Origin: UBA7396 sp964527685
GTDB lineage: Bacteria > Patescibacteriota > Gracilibacteria > BD1-5 > UBA6164
Assembly: GCA_964527685.1 (NCBI GenBank)
Contig: CAZGOC010000001.1
Location: forward strand, 62,001 to 126,000
DNA length: 64,000 nucleotides
Direction of reading: 5' to 3'
Shown here: in pieces, positions 34,077 through 45,741 of the stretch
How the letters are laid out: every line of letters begins with the position of its first letter
Numbering within the stretch: position 1 is the stretch's first letter
Notes under the pieces: model-generated
Seen by the model: the letters and a program-made list of their open reading frames with translations, nothing else
What the model was told of the DNA's origin: nothing
The model's database searches: none
Position numbers and translations under genes: made by a program

Positions 34077-34679
34077 ATGAATTTCTTTTTATTTTTACAC
34101 GAATCTATAAATAAACCTATATCTGCTTTTTTAAATTCTTTCACTTGAAATGATTTTATAAAAGATGTTATTTTTATTTTTGCTGATGCTCCTATTTTTT
34201 TAATTCCTTTATTTTTAGCTTGATATTGGATTTATTTTGTTATAAAAAAAGATGATTTAAGTAAAGAAAATTTACTTTTTATATTTTATTCTACTATTAT
34301 AGCTATTTCAATTAGTTTAATTATTCAGCAAATAATTCACATAGATAGACCTGAAACTTATTTAGAAAATACTTGAAACTTGATTTTAAAACACATTCCT
34401 GATGCTTCTTTTCCTTCTGATCATGCTAGTGTTTCAACTGCATTTTTATTATCTTTATTTTTATTTTGATATAAAAAAATAAGTTATTTTATATTACCTT
34501 TGTTTATCATAATGCTTATTTCAAGAATTGCTGGGGGAGTTCATTGGTTTTTTGATATAATAACTTGAATTGTTGTTTGATGATTTAGTGGTTTTTTAGT
34601 TTACAAAACTAAAGATTTTAGTATATTAAAAAATATAAATAAATTTATACTTAAAATAGCTAATTTTATAAAATTATAA
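34077..34679 (+). CDS. PAP2-family membrane phosphatase
   Basis: A 200-residue membrane protein with about five helices and the three PAP2 motifs: IHIDRPETY (the usual leading Lys is absent), SFPSDHASVSTAF, and SRIAGGVHWFFDI with the catalytic His. PAP2 proteins dephosphorylate lipid phosphates such as undecaprenyl pyrophosphate (recycling the carrier lipid for wall synthesis) or phosphatidate. The next gene, one base away, is murG, which uses the same lipid carrier, supporting an undecaprenyl-pyrophosphate role (inference). Confidence 0.88.
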
Positions 34680-34680
34680 T

Positions 34681-35721
34681 ATGAAAAATATTGCCCTTAC
34701 TTGATGATGAACTGGATGACATATATTTCCACTTCTTGCAATTTATAATTATTTAAAAAAAGATAATAACTTAAATTTTATATGGTTTTGAGATGAAGAT
34801 TGACTTGAAGCAAAAATTGCAAATGAAAACCTAATTCCTTTTAAATATATTCCTTGTGGGAAAATTAATAGATTTTTTACAATAAAGAATTTTTTTGAGC
34901 CATTAAAAAATATAACTTGAATATTTTTTTGAATATATTATTTAATAAAATATAAAATTGATTTTATTGTAGCAAAATGATGATATGTATCACTTCCTTT
35001 GTGTATTGCTTGATTTATTTTAAGAAAAAAAATATATATCCACGAATCAGATACAACTTCTTGAATAGTTAATAAATTTATCTCAAAATTTGCAACTAAA
35101 GTATTTTATACTTTCCCAAATGAAAAAATTGACCAAACAAAACATATTTTGGTTTGACAAATATTAAATGAAGAATTATTAAAGTGAATTATTAAAAGAG
35201 ATGATTTAGAAGAAGAAGTAGAAAATAAACTAGAAGTTTTAGTAATTGCTTGAAGTCAATGATCAACTAGCATATTTGAAGCAATAAAAAGTATATTAAA
35301 TAATTTAAATGATATAAACTTTACTATTATACTTTGAGATAAAAACTTGCATTTTAGACAAGAATTTGAAAAATTTAAAAATGTAACTTTATATGATTTT
35401 GTATCACAAAAAGAATTATGAACTATTTATCAAAAAACTGATATAGCTATTTCTAGGGCTTGAGCAACTACTTTATGGGAATTATATTTTTTTTGAATTC
35501 ATACTATTATAGTTCCACTTTTAGGAAGTGCACAAAACCATCAAGTACATAATGCTAATTATTTTAAAAATGAATTTCAAAGCGAAATACTTGATGATAA
35601 TGAAAATTTAAGTTTAGAAATATTTAGAAAAATAACTAAATATAAAGATGTTAAAAAAGTATGATTAAATTTAAAAAACTTTAGTTATTCACTAGAACAA
35701 ATAAAAAAAGAGATTTTATAA
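34681..35721 (+). CDS. murG: MurG, lipid II-forming GlcNAc transferase
   Basis: A 346-residue glycosyltransferase that adds GlcNAc to lipid I on the inner membrane face. It starts KNIALTGGGTGGHIFPLLAI (the G-loop, six glycines of which most are UGA), then DFIVAKGGYVSLPLCIAG, IHESDTTSGIVNKFIS and LEVLVIAGSQGSTSIFEAIK. The UDP-GlcNAc site is AISRAGATTLWELYFFGIHT followed by AQNHQVHNANYF. Length is near the usual 355. Its ATG is one base after the PAP2 stop. This shows the cell makes peptidoglycan. Confidence 0.94.
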
Positions 35722-35815
35722 AATCTCAAATTTTCCAAAATTTATCTACTGTTGATTTTTATATAATTACAAAAAGTGTCTTTTATTATTTAGGGTAATG
35801 TAAAAATAATAATTA

Positions 35816-35858
35816 AAAATAGAAGTATCACTAAAATGAAGTGGCATTTCTATTTTTA
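35816..35858. terminator. Imperfect hairpin between murG and the pilB-like gene
   Basis: Outer arms AAAATAGAA/TTCTATTTT and inner TATCAC/GTGGCA pairing with G-U pairs, then a T-run. Between convergent genes, so probably a terminator. Confidence 0.5.
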
Positions 35859-35867
35859 AATAATATA

Positions 35868-37229
35868 TTAATTTCATAAAACACTAAGTACTTCTTCTAT
35901 AGAAGTATCTCCCATAACTACTTTTAAAAAAGCATCTTCTTTTATTGTTACCATACCATCTCAAATTGCTTGAATTTCTATTTGAGTTTTTGAGGCATTT
36001 TTTATAAGTAAATCTTCTATTTTATCATTCATTTCTAGTATTTCATATATTCAAATTCTTCATTTATATCAAGTATTATTACAATTCTCACATCATCAAG
36101 TTTTTGCTTTATAAAGTAATATATTTTCTTTATCTTTTATATATCTTCAAATTTTTCAAATAATAATGTTTTTAATCCTATCTTCTGGAGAATATTTTTC
36201 TCTACAATTAGAACACAATTTTCTCACAAGTCTTTGAGATATAATAAGTCTTAAACTTGATGATAATAAAAGTGGGTCAACTCATAAATTTACAAGTCTT
36301 GATAATGTATGAGTTGCTGAGTTTGTATGCAATGTTGAAAAAACTAGATGTCAAGTAATTGACGATTCAACAGCTAATTTTGCAGTTTCTTCATCTCTTA
36401 TTTCTCAAACCATAATAATATCTGGATCTTGTCTTAAAAGTGATCTTAATCAACTTGCAAATGTAAATCAAATAGATGGATTTATTTGGGTGTGATTCAC
36501 TCAAGGGATACGATATTCTACTGGGTCTTCAAGAGTAGAAATATTATTATCTAAAGCATTAAATTGTGATAAAAGTGAGAATAAAGTTGTTGATTTTCAA
36601 CTTCAAGTTGGTCATACAGCTAAAATCATTCAATGAGTATCTCATAAGTGTTTTTTTATTTTTACCATATTATAAGGCAAAATTCAAAGATTTTTTAAAT
36701 CAGTAGGTTTTTCTTCTTTTTTTAAAATTCTAATAACAATTTTTTCTCAATAAATATTTGGTAAAACTGATACTCTTAAATCAACTGATTTTCATCCAAA
36801 AAAATTAAAATTTATTTTTCAATCTTGTGGAAGTCTTTGTTCGTCTATTCTTAAATAAGCAAGTATTTTTATTCTAGCTATTAAAGAACTTGCTTTTGAT
36901 AATTCAAATGATTTATAATTTACAAAATTTCAATCTATTCTAAATCTAATTTTAACTTCTTTATCATTTGGTTCTATATGTATATCAGAAACTCATTTTA
37001 AAATAGCTTTCAATATCAAATCATTAACAAAAGATATTGTATTTTCATCATCTTCTTTTAAATTTCAAGAAAATGATAAATTAGATCATTTTAGTCATAC
37101 TGATGAACTAGCTTGAGAAACTGAAAATAAATCATCAACTTGAGAATTTGAATCTTTATTTTTTAAATTATTTTTATTATTTTCAATTTTATTTGTAAAA
37201 TCTTTTATAATTTTTTGTATTTTAGACAC
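35868..37229 (-). CDS. PilB/GspE-type pilus assembly ATPase
   Basis: A 453-residue hexameric ATPase of the type IV pilus / type II secretion family. Visible: AILKGVSDIHIEPNDKEVKI, RIKILAYLRIDEQRLPQDGK, Walker A AVGPTGSGKSTTLFSLL, the Asp box STLEDPVEYRIPGVN, Walker B with DPDIIMVGEIRDEETA, and the His box FSTLHTNSATHTLSRL. Four cysteines (CSNC and CENC) form the usual zinc site. The start is a GTG (complement of 37227-37229): upstream the frame has TAA within four codons and no ATG. It is shorter than full PilB, lacking most of the N-terminal domain. It would polymerise the pilins at 32075 and 37619. Confidence 0.92.
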
Positions 37230-37618
37230 TTTTTTAAATTAAAATTAAGTTATTTATATAATAACATATTTTAAAATAAATTTCAAAAATAAGATGCTCT
37301 TTTCTTCCAATTGGAAATTTTTTACCTAGAAAGAAGAATGTTTTTAGTTTTAGAAATCATAAATTTAGTAAAAAAATTTTTTTAATAATTACCTTTAATT
37401 TTGAATCAATGATGTGAATATAGGAGTTATGACTATTTTAAGACTTTAAGTAGATATAAAATATTACAAAATTTTCGTTATCACTACAATTTTCTGACAT
37501 TTTAACAAACCTATTATTAATCTTTTGATTTTTAACTATTTTTGTGTATTCTATGTGTGTCTAAAAAGTTTATAACTTGATATCTTTATAAAATAAGTTT
37601 TATCAATTAATAAAAAAT

Positions 37619-39241
37619 ATGAAAAAATTTAATAAACAAAAATATGCTTTTACTCTTGTAGAGTTAATTATAGTAATAACTATATTAGCAATACTTGCTA
37701 CAATAGCTTTTGTATCATTTGGAAACTATAACAAAAATTCAAGAGATTGAAATAGAATTTCAACTTTAAAAAATATAGAATCTGGATTAATATTGTACAC
37801 TATAAAATCATCAATATATCCAGATCCAGAAAAATATGTAAAAATATTAAGTTGAAATATATTATTATTAAAACAATGAATAGTTTGAGATGAAATATCA
37901 CAAAAGATAAAATTAAACAAAGAGGCTCTTGACCCAAAAGATAAAACAAGCTACATATATACAATAACATGAGATTGAAAAAAATACCAATTATGAACTT
38001 ATCTAGAAGAAAATAACCTAGTTTCATATATATCACAAATTACAAAAGCACATGCAAATATAGATTATAGTAATAGATATTTTTATACAATTTGAGATAA
38101 TATTTGAATATTATTAAAAGAAATAAATTCACCAATAACAAAAACAGATTACTCAACATGATTAAATCTAGAAACAAATACTGGTAGTTTTAAAATATAC
38201 TTTTCAAATGATGTAAATAGTGGAAGTATAACAAGTAGCTGAACAAAATTAATAGAAGAAATAGCAAAAAATCAAAATATAACAATACAAGAATCACCTT
38301 CAACAACTATAAACTGAGTTTGTTGAACAGCACATAATACACCAACTTTAAATAAGCCAACAAATAATTTATGTCTTACATGAAATCCAACATTAGTTAT
38401 AAACAATACATCAAAATATACATGGAATTGTGAATGAATAAATGCAGGAAATACTATAACTTGTGAAGCACCAAAACAATATACAATTACTACATTAATA
38501 ATTTGAACTGGTGGAACCATAACAGCAAGTACGACAGTAAATCATAATTCAGGTATAACTTTAACAGCAATACCAAGTGCTAATTATGTTATAGATACAT
38601 GGTCTTGAGATTGTTCTTGAAATACAACAACTTGTATACTCTCAAATATAACAGCTAATAAAACAGTTAGAGTAAGTTTTAAAGTTACATGTGTTTTTGG
38701 TATTGGAAACTGTTTAGGAAATTGATACTATATAATAACTTCTGATTGATCTAGTAATTGATATGATTCTTGTGCTGTAGATATATCTTGATTTGATAAA
38801 ACAAAATGTATTTTAAAAATAACATCAGTAACTCCAAATATTTATGTAGCACCAACTGCTACTGATAGTTTTTGATATAACTGGAATAGTAACCAAGCTT
38901 CTACTTGTAATTTTTTAACAGAAACATGTGATGCTATAAAAAATCTTACAGGTACAACTAGTAATTATAATGATAAATATGCTTTATTATACTGTAATAA
39001 TTTAGATATATGAGGTATGAATAATTGGTACCTACCACCAAGAGATGAATGATGACTTTTAACAATATATAGTAATACTTGAAAATTAAATTTTGGTGGA
39101 GGTAGCTCATGGTATTGGTCTTCTTATTTTAATAAATGGGACGCTAATAATGCATACTGGGAGTTGCGTAACCGTAGTACTGGTGGTCTCATGATTTCTA
39201 TGTATAATATGGCCTATCGTGTCCGTTGTATAACAAATTAA
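37619..39241 (+). CDS. Long pseudopilin with Cys/Trp module and lectin-like C-terminus
   Basis: A 540-residue protein. The N-terminus is a type IV prepilin signal, KFNKQKYA|FTLVELIIVI, with Ala instead of Gly at -1, then TILAILATIAFVSFGNYNKN. The middle has a Cys/Trp module (NLCLTGNPTLVINNTSKYTW, then NCEGINAGNTITCEAPKQYT) also found in the SLH protein at 40301. The C-terminus has LPPRDEWGLLTIYSN, SSWYWSSYFNKWDANNAYWE and ends MAYRVRCITN, resembling the C-type-lectin/FGE-like fold of DUF1566-type and DGR target proteins. The last 40 codons switch to CGT, GGT, GTC, GCC and CTC and contain no UGA. Likely a tip or minor pilin carrying a ligand-binding domain. Confidence 0.85.
39110..39229 (+). 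other. Candidate DGR variable region at the 3' end of the pseudopilin gene
   Basis: About 40 codons ending in TAT CGT GTC CGT TGT (YRVRC). Most codons end in T or C, and arginine is CGT four times although AGA is the norm in this genome. Glycine is GGT and never UGA. Adenine-directed mutagenesis of AAY template codons gives NNY codons and cannot create stops or UGA, which is what is seen. No template repeat or reverse transcriptase was found in the window, so this is a hypothesis. Confidence 0.45.
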
Positions 39242-39257
39242 CAATAATTTTTAATTT

Positions 39258-39283
39258 AAAAAGTATCATTTTTGATACTTTTT
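39258..39283 (+). terminator. Terminator after the pseudopilin gene
   Basis: AAAAAGTATCA pairs with TGATACTTTTT around a TTTT loop, 16 bases after the stop. Confidence 0.75.
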
Positions 39284-39344
39284 ATTGTTTTTTATATAAA
39301 ATAACTATACTATATAAAGTTAAAAAATAATAATAATTAAAAAT

Positions 39345-39950
39345 ATGCCTGAGAGTTTAGTAAAACTTATATCAATAATTAGTATGTTACCTTGAATATG
39401 AGAAAAATCAGCTACAAAATTAGCATTTTTTTTACTAAATTCAAATCAAAATTATTTAAATAATTTTTCAAAAAACATAGTTGATTTAAAACAAAATATA
39501 AAAAAATGCTCTAATTGTTATAGTTTAATAGATAAAAATAAAGATATTTGTGATATATGTTCTTGAAATAGAAATAATAATTTAATTTGTGTTGTTGAAG
39601 AATATTATGATATGCTTGTTATTGAAAAATCATGAATTTTTGATTGAGTTTATCATATATTATGATGAGCAATTTCACCTATAAATTGAGTATTTATTTG
39701 AAATTTAACTTTTGAAAAATTATTTGAAAAAATAAAAAATTCAAAATCTAATCTTGAAATTATTTTAGCTACAAACCCCAATATAGAATGAGAAGCTACA
39801 ACTCAATATATTTTGCAAGAAATACAAAAAAGATGATTTAAAAAATTTGTAAAAATTACAAGACTTTCAAGATGATTATCAAATTGATATTTAGAATATG
39901 CAGATAATATCACTCTTATAAACTCAATAAAAGAAAGAAAAGAAATTTAA
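39345..39950 (+). CDS. recR: Recombination protein RecR
   Basis: A 201-residue RecR. The helix-hairpin-helix segment is ISMLPGIGEKSATKLAFFLL. The zinc finger is CSNCYSLIDKNKDICDIC with the following Gly-Asn-rich stretch, and the Toprim domain starts ICVVEEYYDMLVIEKSG and ends NIEGEATTQYI. The C-terminal TRLSRGLSNGYLEYAD is conserved. RecR acts with RecO, whose candidate is at 10118, to load RecA on gapped DNA. It is followed after 24 bases by a small coiled-coil gene rather than by ybaB. Confidence 0.95.
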
Positions 39951-39974
39951 TTTTTAATTTTTAATTTTTAAACT

Positions 39975-40157
39975 ATGGAATCAATTCAAGGTTGAGGAAA
40001 GGCAAAAATGACTAAAGCTCAAGTGAAAAAATATATTAAACAAATGGAACAAAAAAGAGAAATAGCAAAAATAGAGCTTGAAAAGGAAGCATTAAAACAA
40101 GAGCTTGAAGAAAATGAATTAATAAAATTAGATAAAAAAATAGATGATTTATTTTAA
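39975..40157 (+). CDS. Small coiled-coil protein (60 aa)
   Basis: The frame starts MESIQGGGKAKMTKAQVKKY and continues as one predicted helix rich in Glu, Lys, Leu and Ile (EKEALKQELEENELIKLDKK). No known family recognised. It lies 24 bases after recR in the same direction, probably in one transcript. An in-frame second ATG at 40008 is preceded by GGAAAGG and could be an alternative start. The stop lies inside a strong terminator. Confidence 0.65.
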
Positions 40158-40170
40158 TCATCTATTTTTT
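40134..40170 (+). terminator. Terminator overlapping the coiled-coil gene stop
   Basis: A 15-bp stem (AAAAAATAGATGATT/AATCATCTATTTTTT) with a 6-base loop. The TAA is at the loop edge. Confidence 0.8.
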
Positions 40171-40300
40171 AGAGACTATGTAATAATAGTTTAAATAAAT
40201 AGTTTTTTTGTAAATAAAATTTTTGCTAAATATAATTACTAGAGTTTACAAATAAAAGCATAATTTCCAGAACACATTTTTTGCATACTTCTTAATCCTA

Positions 40301-41686
40301 TTATTTTAAGTCCAATGTATTAGCTATAACTTTAGCAACTTCTTCTCTCAACATATTGTCATAAGGTTTAAATGTAAATCTTCAATCAACTTTATATCAG
40401 TCAACTATACACATATCAAATGACTTTTCTATATATTTTATTTCCCATCCATAAGCATCTACATCTTCAAATTTAGTAACATATGCATTTTCTGGTGTAG
40501 TTCAAGTTATATCAAATATAATTTTTAAACTCTCTACTCTTGAGATAGGTTCATGTGGACGGAATTTACTATTTTTATCATTTATAGCTTTTAGTTCCAA
40601 AGCTTTAGCTATAACTTTTGCCTCCCAATTATCTTTATTTACATCTTCAAATGGAATTTTAGAAATATCTACATCATCATAATCCATACAAAATGCTCTT
40701 AAAATTATTTTTAAATATTCTGCTCTTGAAATAGTATTTTTTGGTTTAAATAACTTTGTATCATAATATCATTCAAATATAGAATTTTTTCATAATTTAA
40801 CTATATAATCTTTAAATAAAGAATTTTCTATATCTAAAAACTCTAAATCTAATGGTTTAAATTCACATTGCCTTGCTTTAACTAAATTATTTTCTTCACA
40901 TTGCCTTGTTTCCTTTTTAGGAATAATAAACTTAGGAATAGTTTTATTTTCTTTTAAATCATCTTCATTTTTTATAATTGGAGTATTTATATTTTCTATA
41001 GTTATCATTTTTTCTTCTTTTGAGGGAGTATTTTCATTTATTTTTTCTTTTTCTCAACATTTTTTATCATAATAGCTTCAAGAATAATCTCAAGAAGGAC
41101 AATTATCTTTTATCAAATTAGTTCATCATCAAGAACTAGAAGAGTTACTAGAACTATTAGAACTTGTTTGTCAACTATTTTGCCATATTGCATAAAGTGT
41201 AATATCTTCAAATATTTTTGTTGTTGTTTCAAATTTATTTCATCAATCCAAATCATCATACCATCATAGTAAATTACTTCAAGTTAAAAATGTAGTTGGC
41301 AAAGCCCCTATATCATTGTCATAAATAATTTCTTTAATATCTGGATTTGGATCAGTTCATCAATTAGAATCAAAAAATATGGTATATTGTCTTGGTGCAC
41401 TACAAGATATATTAGTTCATCAAGATATTCAGTTACAATCCCAAGTAAAACTTCAAGTTGTTGTTGTTGGACTAGTTGCATTTCAACTACTACATAAATT
41501 TAAAGTTGGTTCAGTTGTTGTTGGACTAGTTGCATTTCAACAAACTCATGATATAGGAGTTGCTCATCAAGTAAATGTCATCTCTATATTTCAAGTATCT
41601 ATAGGTATATAATCTGCTTGAGAAAATAAAGTAAAATTTAATATAACAAGAAAAATAATATTAAATATAATTGTTATTTTTTTCAT
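40301..41686 (-). CDS. Secreted SLH-domain surface protein
   Basis: A 461-residue protein with a signal peptide (KKITIIFNIIFLVILNFTLF). Two tandem copies of a short Cys motif follow (GNATSPTTTEPTLNLCSSG, then GNATSPTTTTGSFTWDCNG), then an InlB B-repeat-like domain (QYTIFFDSNGGTDPNPDIKE to FEDITLYAIWQNS). A Ser/Gly-rich linker and a Lys/Glu-rich segment lead to C-terminal SLH repeats, which include FKPKNTISRAEYLKIILRAF and FRPHEPISRVESLKIIFDIT. The SLH repeats would hold it on the wall or S-layer. The N-terminal module resembles the pseudopilin at 37619. It lies on the opposite strand to recR and has its own leader. Confidence 0.88.
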
Positions 41687-41748
41687 TTTGTTTATATATT
41701 AGTTAATTAGTAAAATTTATAGTATTTTTTAAAAATTTCTAAATATTA

Positions 41749-44240
41749 TTATCCAAGATTTAAAATACTCCAAAATTCAAATAATATTTTTATTGATAAT
41801 TGAGTAAATCCATTGTCAACTAAATTATTATATCAATATACATACAAGTCTTCTCATATATTATATTGATTAACTAAAGAACTATCACAATATTTTTTTA
41901 CATCTATATCATTTGTAAAATATTTTTTACATATAAATATATTTTTTTTATTTATATTTTCAATTCAAGTTCAAGTAATTAAAATATCATTTATAGTATA
42001 GTAATAGTTGATATTATTAGTATTATTTAATATTTTATCTCAATTATTATCATAATAATTAAAACTATATTTTGATACAAAAAGTAGACCATCAAATGGT
42101 TTATCTAAAGAAGAATAAACTATATCTATTTTACTTTCTTCTCAANNNNNNNNNNNNNNNNNNNNNNNNNNNNNNNNNNNNNNNNNNNNNNNNNNNNNNN
42201 NNNNNNNNNNNNNNNNNNNNNNNNNNNNNNNNNNNNNNNNNNNNNATCAAATGGTTTATCTAAAGAAGAATAAACTATATCTATTTTACTTTCTTCTCAA
42301 GCATCTCAAAATTTTTTATTAATATCGTGTTCATTATAATTTTTATTAAAATCATAAAAATATACTCTTCCATCATCAAATGTAATTTTTATATCTTTAA
42401 TATCTATATTTTTAGAAATAAATAAATTTATCTCACTATAATTATTTCATTCTTCATCAAAATTATTATAATTACCCACATATCAATAATCTATATCTCC
42501 AATAATTCATTCATCAATTACAATATCTTCTCAATTATTTGTTTTTGCAGTTATAATAAAAGGTTTATTATTTATATCTAAAACAGAGTCTTCTCAAGCA
42601 GAATAATAAAAATTGTAATTGTATAAATTTTTTTCATCATCAGATGATTTATTTATAAATTTTATACTATCTTTTAAATTTAATTTTATAGCTTTATTTG
42701 TAAAATTTTTATCTAAAAAAAAATCTTTATATCAATAAATATTTTCATAGTAAATCTCTAGATTAAGATTTTCTATATTACTTCAGGTTTGTGAATAATA
42801 ATTTTTCAAACTATTTTTCAATCAATTTTTACAAATTTGATTTCAATTTTCATCTATATATTCAGAATTTAAACAATTTATTCATCAACTATAAATAATA
42901 TTTCAAGAATCTGATTTTATTTTAAAACTAAAATCTTTAATTATATCAAAAGCAAAATTTTTTAAAAAATAACTATATTCAGTATTTTCATTTTTATATC
43001 ACATAATTTTTTTTAAATTTAAACTATAGGAATAATATAAATTTTCAAAAAAAATTTCACTTTCTTCTACTAACTCAGGAATTTCTTTATTTTTTATAAA
43101 TATACCTCATTTGTTATCTAAAAAATAAAGAATTTTAGTTTTTGTTTGATCACATCAAAGTTCAGTATATAAATCTTTTACATTTGTTAAAGAAAATCTA
43201 TAAATTCCTTTTTCTAAAATATCTAATTTAGTAATTAATTCTAATCCAGAAGCTTGTGGGAAATCTAAATCTCATCAAGGTAAATTTACAACCTCAAATA
43301 ATTTTGATCAACTATTATATTTTTCTATTTTTAATTTAGAATTAATAATTTTATTAGAATTTCTTAATCAATTATTAAATTGACTAAAATTATTATTTTT
43401 AATATCAAAATAAATTTTTGAATTATATTCACAAAAACTTTCTGAAAAATAATTGTATTCTCAAAAAAATAATGGAGAAAAATCATAATCTTTATAAAAA
43501 AATATGTTTATATTATTGTATTCTTTATCTTTATTTAAGATCTTAAATGTTAATAAATTTTCTTCAAAAGATAAATTTCAATTAATAGTTAAATTGATTC
43601 AACTAGAAAATCCATTTGGGAAATTAATTTTTATTTCATCATCACTATTTAATTTTATATTATTATATTTTATTTCATTTGATATTTCATATTTTGGAAT
43701 ATTAAATTTAAATAAAAAATTTACTTCTTTATCTATTCAATTTTGATTAAAAGTTAATTTTATAGTTTCTGGTTTTAATATATATCAAGATCAATATTTA
43801 AAAACTCTTTTATTTTGCCATTCATTTATTGCTACTTTATCAAAAAAAGAATCATAATATAATTTTATATTATTTCATTCTATTAATGTTCAAGTCATTT
43901 CAGTTCAATTAAAATCAAAAACTTTTACATTACTTATTTCTGGTCATAATAAATTAATATTATAATACATAGAATTATCCTGATTATTTCAATTACTTCA
44001 ATTAAAAAAATAATTATTATAATTTAAAACATCATCTAAATCTTTCTCACTTAAACTTCAGTTAGTAAATTTCTTTTTTCATAAATAAATTTGAGGATCA
44101 TTATTATCTCACGCAAAATATTCATTATCTGTTATTAATATATCTTGTGGAGAAATAATTTGATTATCTGCATCTACCTTAAATACAAAAATATTTAAAG
44201 TAATAAATAAAAATAATAATATTTGTTTTAGTTTTTTCAT
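41749..44240 (-). CDS. Secreted protein interrupted by an assembly gap
   Basis: A signal peptide (LKQILLFLFITLNIFVFKVD) begins a beta-rich secreted protein with many Asn, Tyr and Phe residues and no recognised domain. The frame is broken only by the 100-N run. Both sides of the run carry the same 55 bases. Deleting one copy and the Ns leaves 2,337 bases, exactly 779 codons in one frame ending in TAA, so the real product is probably 778 residues. Two GILE-like and DNKGIFIKN segments suggest Ig-like or beta-sandwich repeats, but I cannot assign a family. Genes on both sides are also surface or repair genes. Function unknown. Confidence 0.75.
42091..42145. repeat. 55-bp duplication flanking the gap, left copy
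   Basis: Identical to 42246-42300. The reading frame requires only one copy, so this is most likely a shared contig end. Confidence 0.9.
42146..42245. other. Assembly gap (100 N)
   Basis: Exactly 100 N, the conventional length for a gap of unknown size. Flanked by identical 55-base ends. Confidence 0.97.
42246..42300. repeat. 55-bp duplication flanking the gap, right copy
   Basis: Identical to 42091-42145; see that entry. Confidence 0.9.
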
Positions 44241-44372
44241 AATTTTAAAATTAAAAATAATATCAATTAAAATGGTACCATATATTTTTTTTGAAGTCAA
44301 TTTTTAAAAAAATTTTTTACTTTTTTAAAAAATACATTATCATTTTAGTTAAAATATTATTAACTATAAAAA

Positions 44373-45698
44373 ATGTATATTTGTAATAATTGTGGAAATG
44401 AAAGTTTAAAATGGACTGGGCAATGTGGTTTTTGTAAAGAATGGAATAGTTTAATTGAGTTTAAAGAACAAAAAGCAAAATGAAGTTTGTCTTGAGTAAA
44501 AAAAGAACTTAATACTATTTTAAAAGAAAATAATAAAAATGATGAAAAAATAATCACTAAATCAACTGAATTAAATAATTTACTATCTTGATGAATAACT
44601 CCTTGAAGTATTATATTATTATCTTGAGAACCAGGTATTTGAAAATCAACACTATCTTTACAATTTGCTAATTTAATAAATGAAGAAATAGTTTATATAT
44701 CATGAGAAGAAAATGAAAATCAAATTATTTCAAGAGCTAAAAGACTTGAAATAATTTGAAATAATTTAAAAATATTAAATGAAAATAACTTAGAAAATAT
44801 ACTAGAAACTCTAAAAAATTCTAAAGCAAATCTAGTTGTAATTGATAGTATTTCAGTTATTACTTCAAACAATGCTTCTTGAACTGCTTGAAGTATATCT
44901 CAAGTTAAAGAAATTGCTGAAAAGTTAGTTGATTTTGGTAAAAAAACAAATACTACTATTGTTATTATTTGACATATAAATAAAGACGGATGACTTGCTT
45001 GACCAAAAACTTTAGAACATTTGGTTGATATTGTTTTATTTTTTGAATGAGAAAGATATGAAGAAATAAGAATTTTAAGAAGTTTAAAAAATAGATTTTG
45101 AAGCACTTGAGAAATTGCTTTATTTAAAATGACTCAAAAATGATTAATTGATTTACAAAATCCAGGACTTGAATTTATCTCAAAAGAAAATGAAAAAAAT
45201 ACTATCGGTTCAAGTCTATCAATAACTATGGAGTGAAATAGACCAATAGTTATTGAAGTTGAATCACTTACAACTTATACAAAATTTTGATACCCAAAAA
45301 GAAGTAGTAGATGAATTCCAACTCAAAAACTTGATTTAATTTTAGCTGTTTTATGAAAATATTCTAAAGTAAATTTAGATAGTTATGATGTTTATTTAAA
45401 TATTGTTAGATGATTAAAAATTGATGAACCTTGAATTGATTTAAGTATTTGAGCCTCTATTATATCATCAAAATTAAATAAATTAATCCCAAGAGATACA
45501 ATATTTTTATGAGAAATATCTCTTACTTGAAATATAAAAAACTCTTTGTATTTAGAAAAAAGAGTAAAAGAAGCTATAAAGTTATGATTTAGAAATATAA
45601 TAATTCCAGAAATAGATATTGAAAGTGATAAAAATTGCAATATTGTAAAAATAAAAAATATTAAAAATCTAGTTGAAAAAATAACTTCTTTTGAATAA
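44373..45698 (+). CDS. radA: DNA repair protein RadA
   Basis: A 441-residue RadA/Sms. The N-terminal zinc finger is YICNNCGNESLKWTGQCGFC. Walker A is LLSGEPGIGKSTLSLQFANL, the family KNRFG motif appears in RSLKNRFGSTGEIALF, and the C-terminal Lon-protease-like domain includes PIVIEVESLTTYTKFGYPKR and SIGASIISSKLNKLIPRDTI. RadA is a branch-migration helicase in recombination. Length is typical (about 450). Together with recJ, recO and recR it shows a working RecFOR-type repair set. It lies 132 bases after the divergent secreted-protein gene. Confidence 0.95.
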
Positions 45699-45741
45699 AA
45701 AATAAAATTTAATATAATAACAAAAAAATAACTGTAAAAAT

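Noticed and set aside
42091..42300. Direct repeat of 55 bp as a possible biological tandem repeat
   Set aside because: Flanks a 100-N gap, and the gene's frame closes exactly with one copy only.
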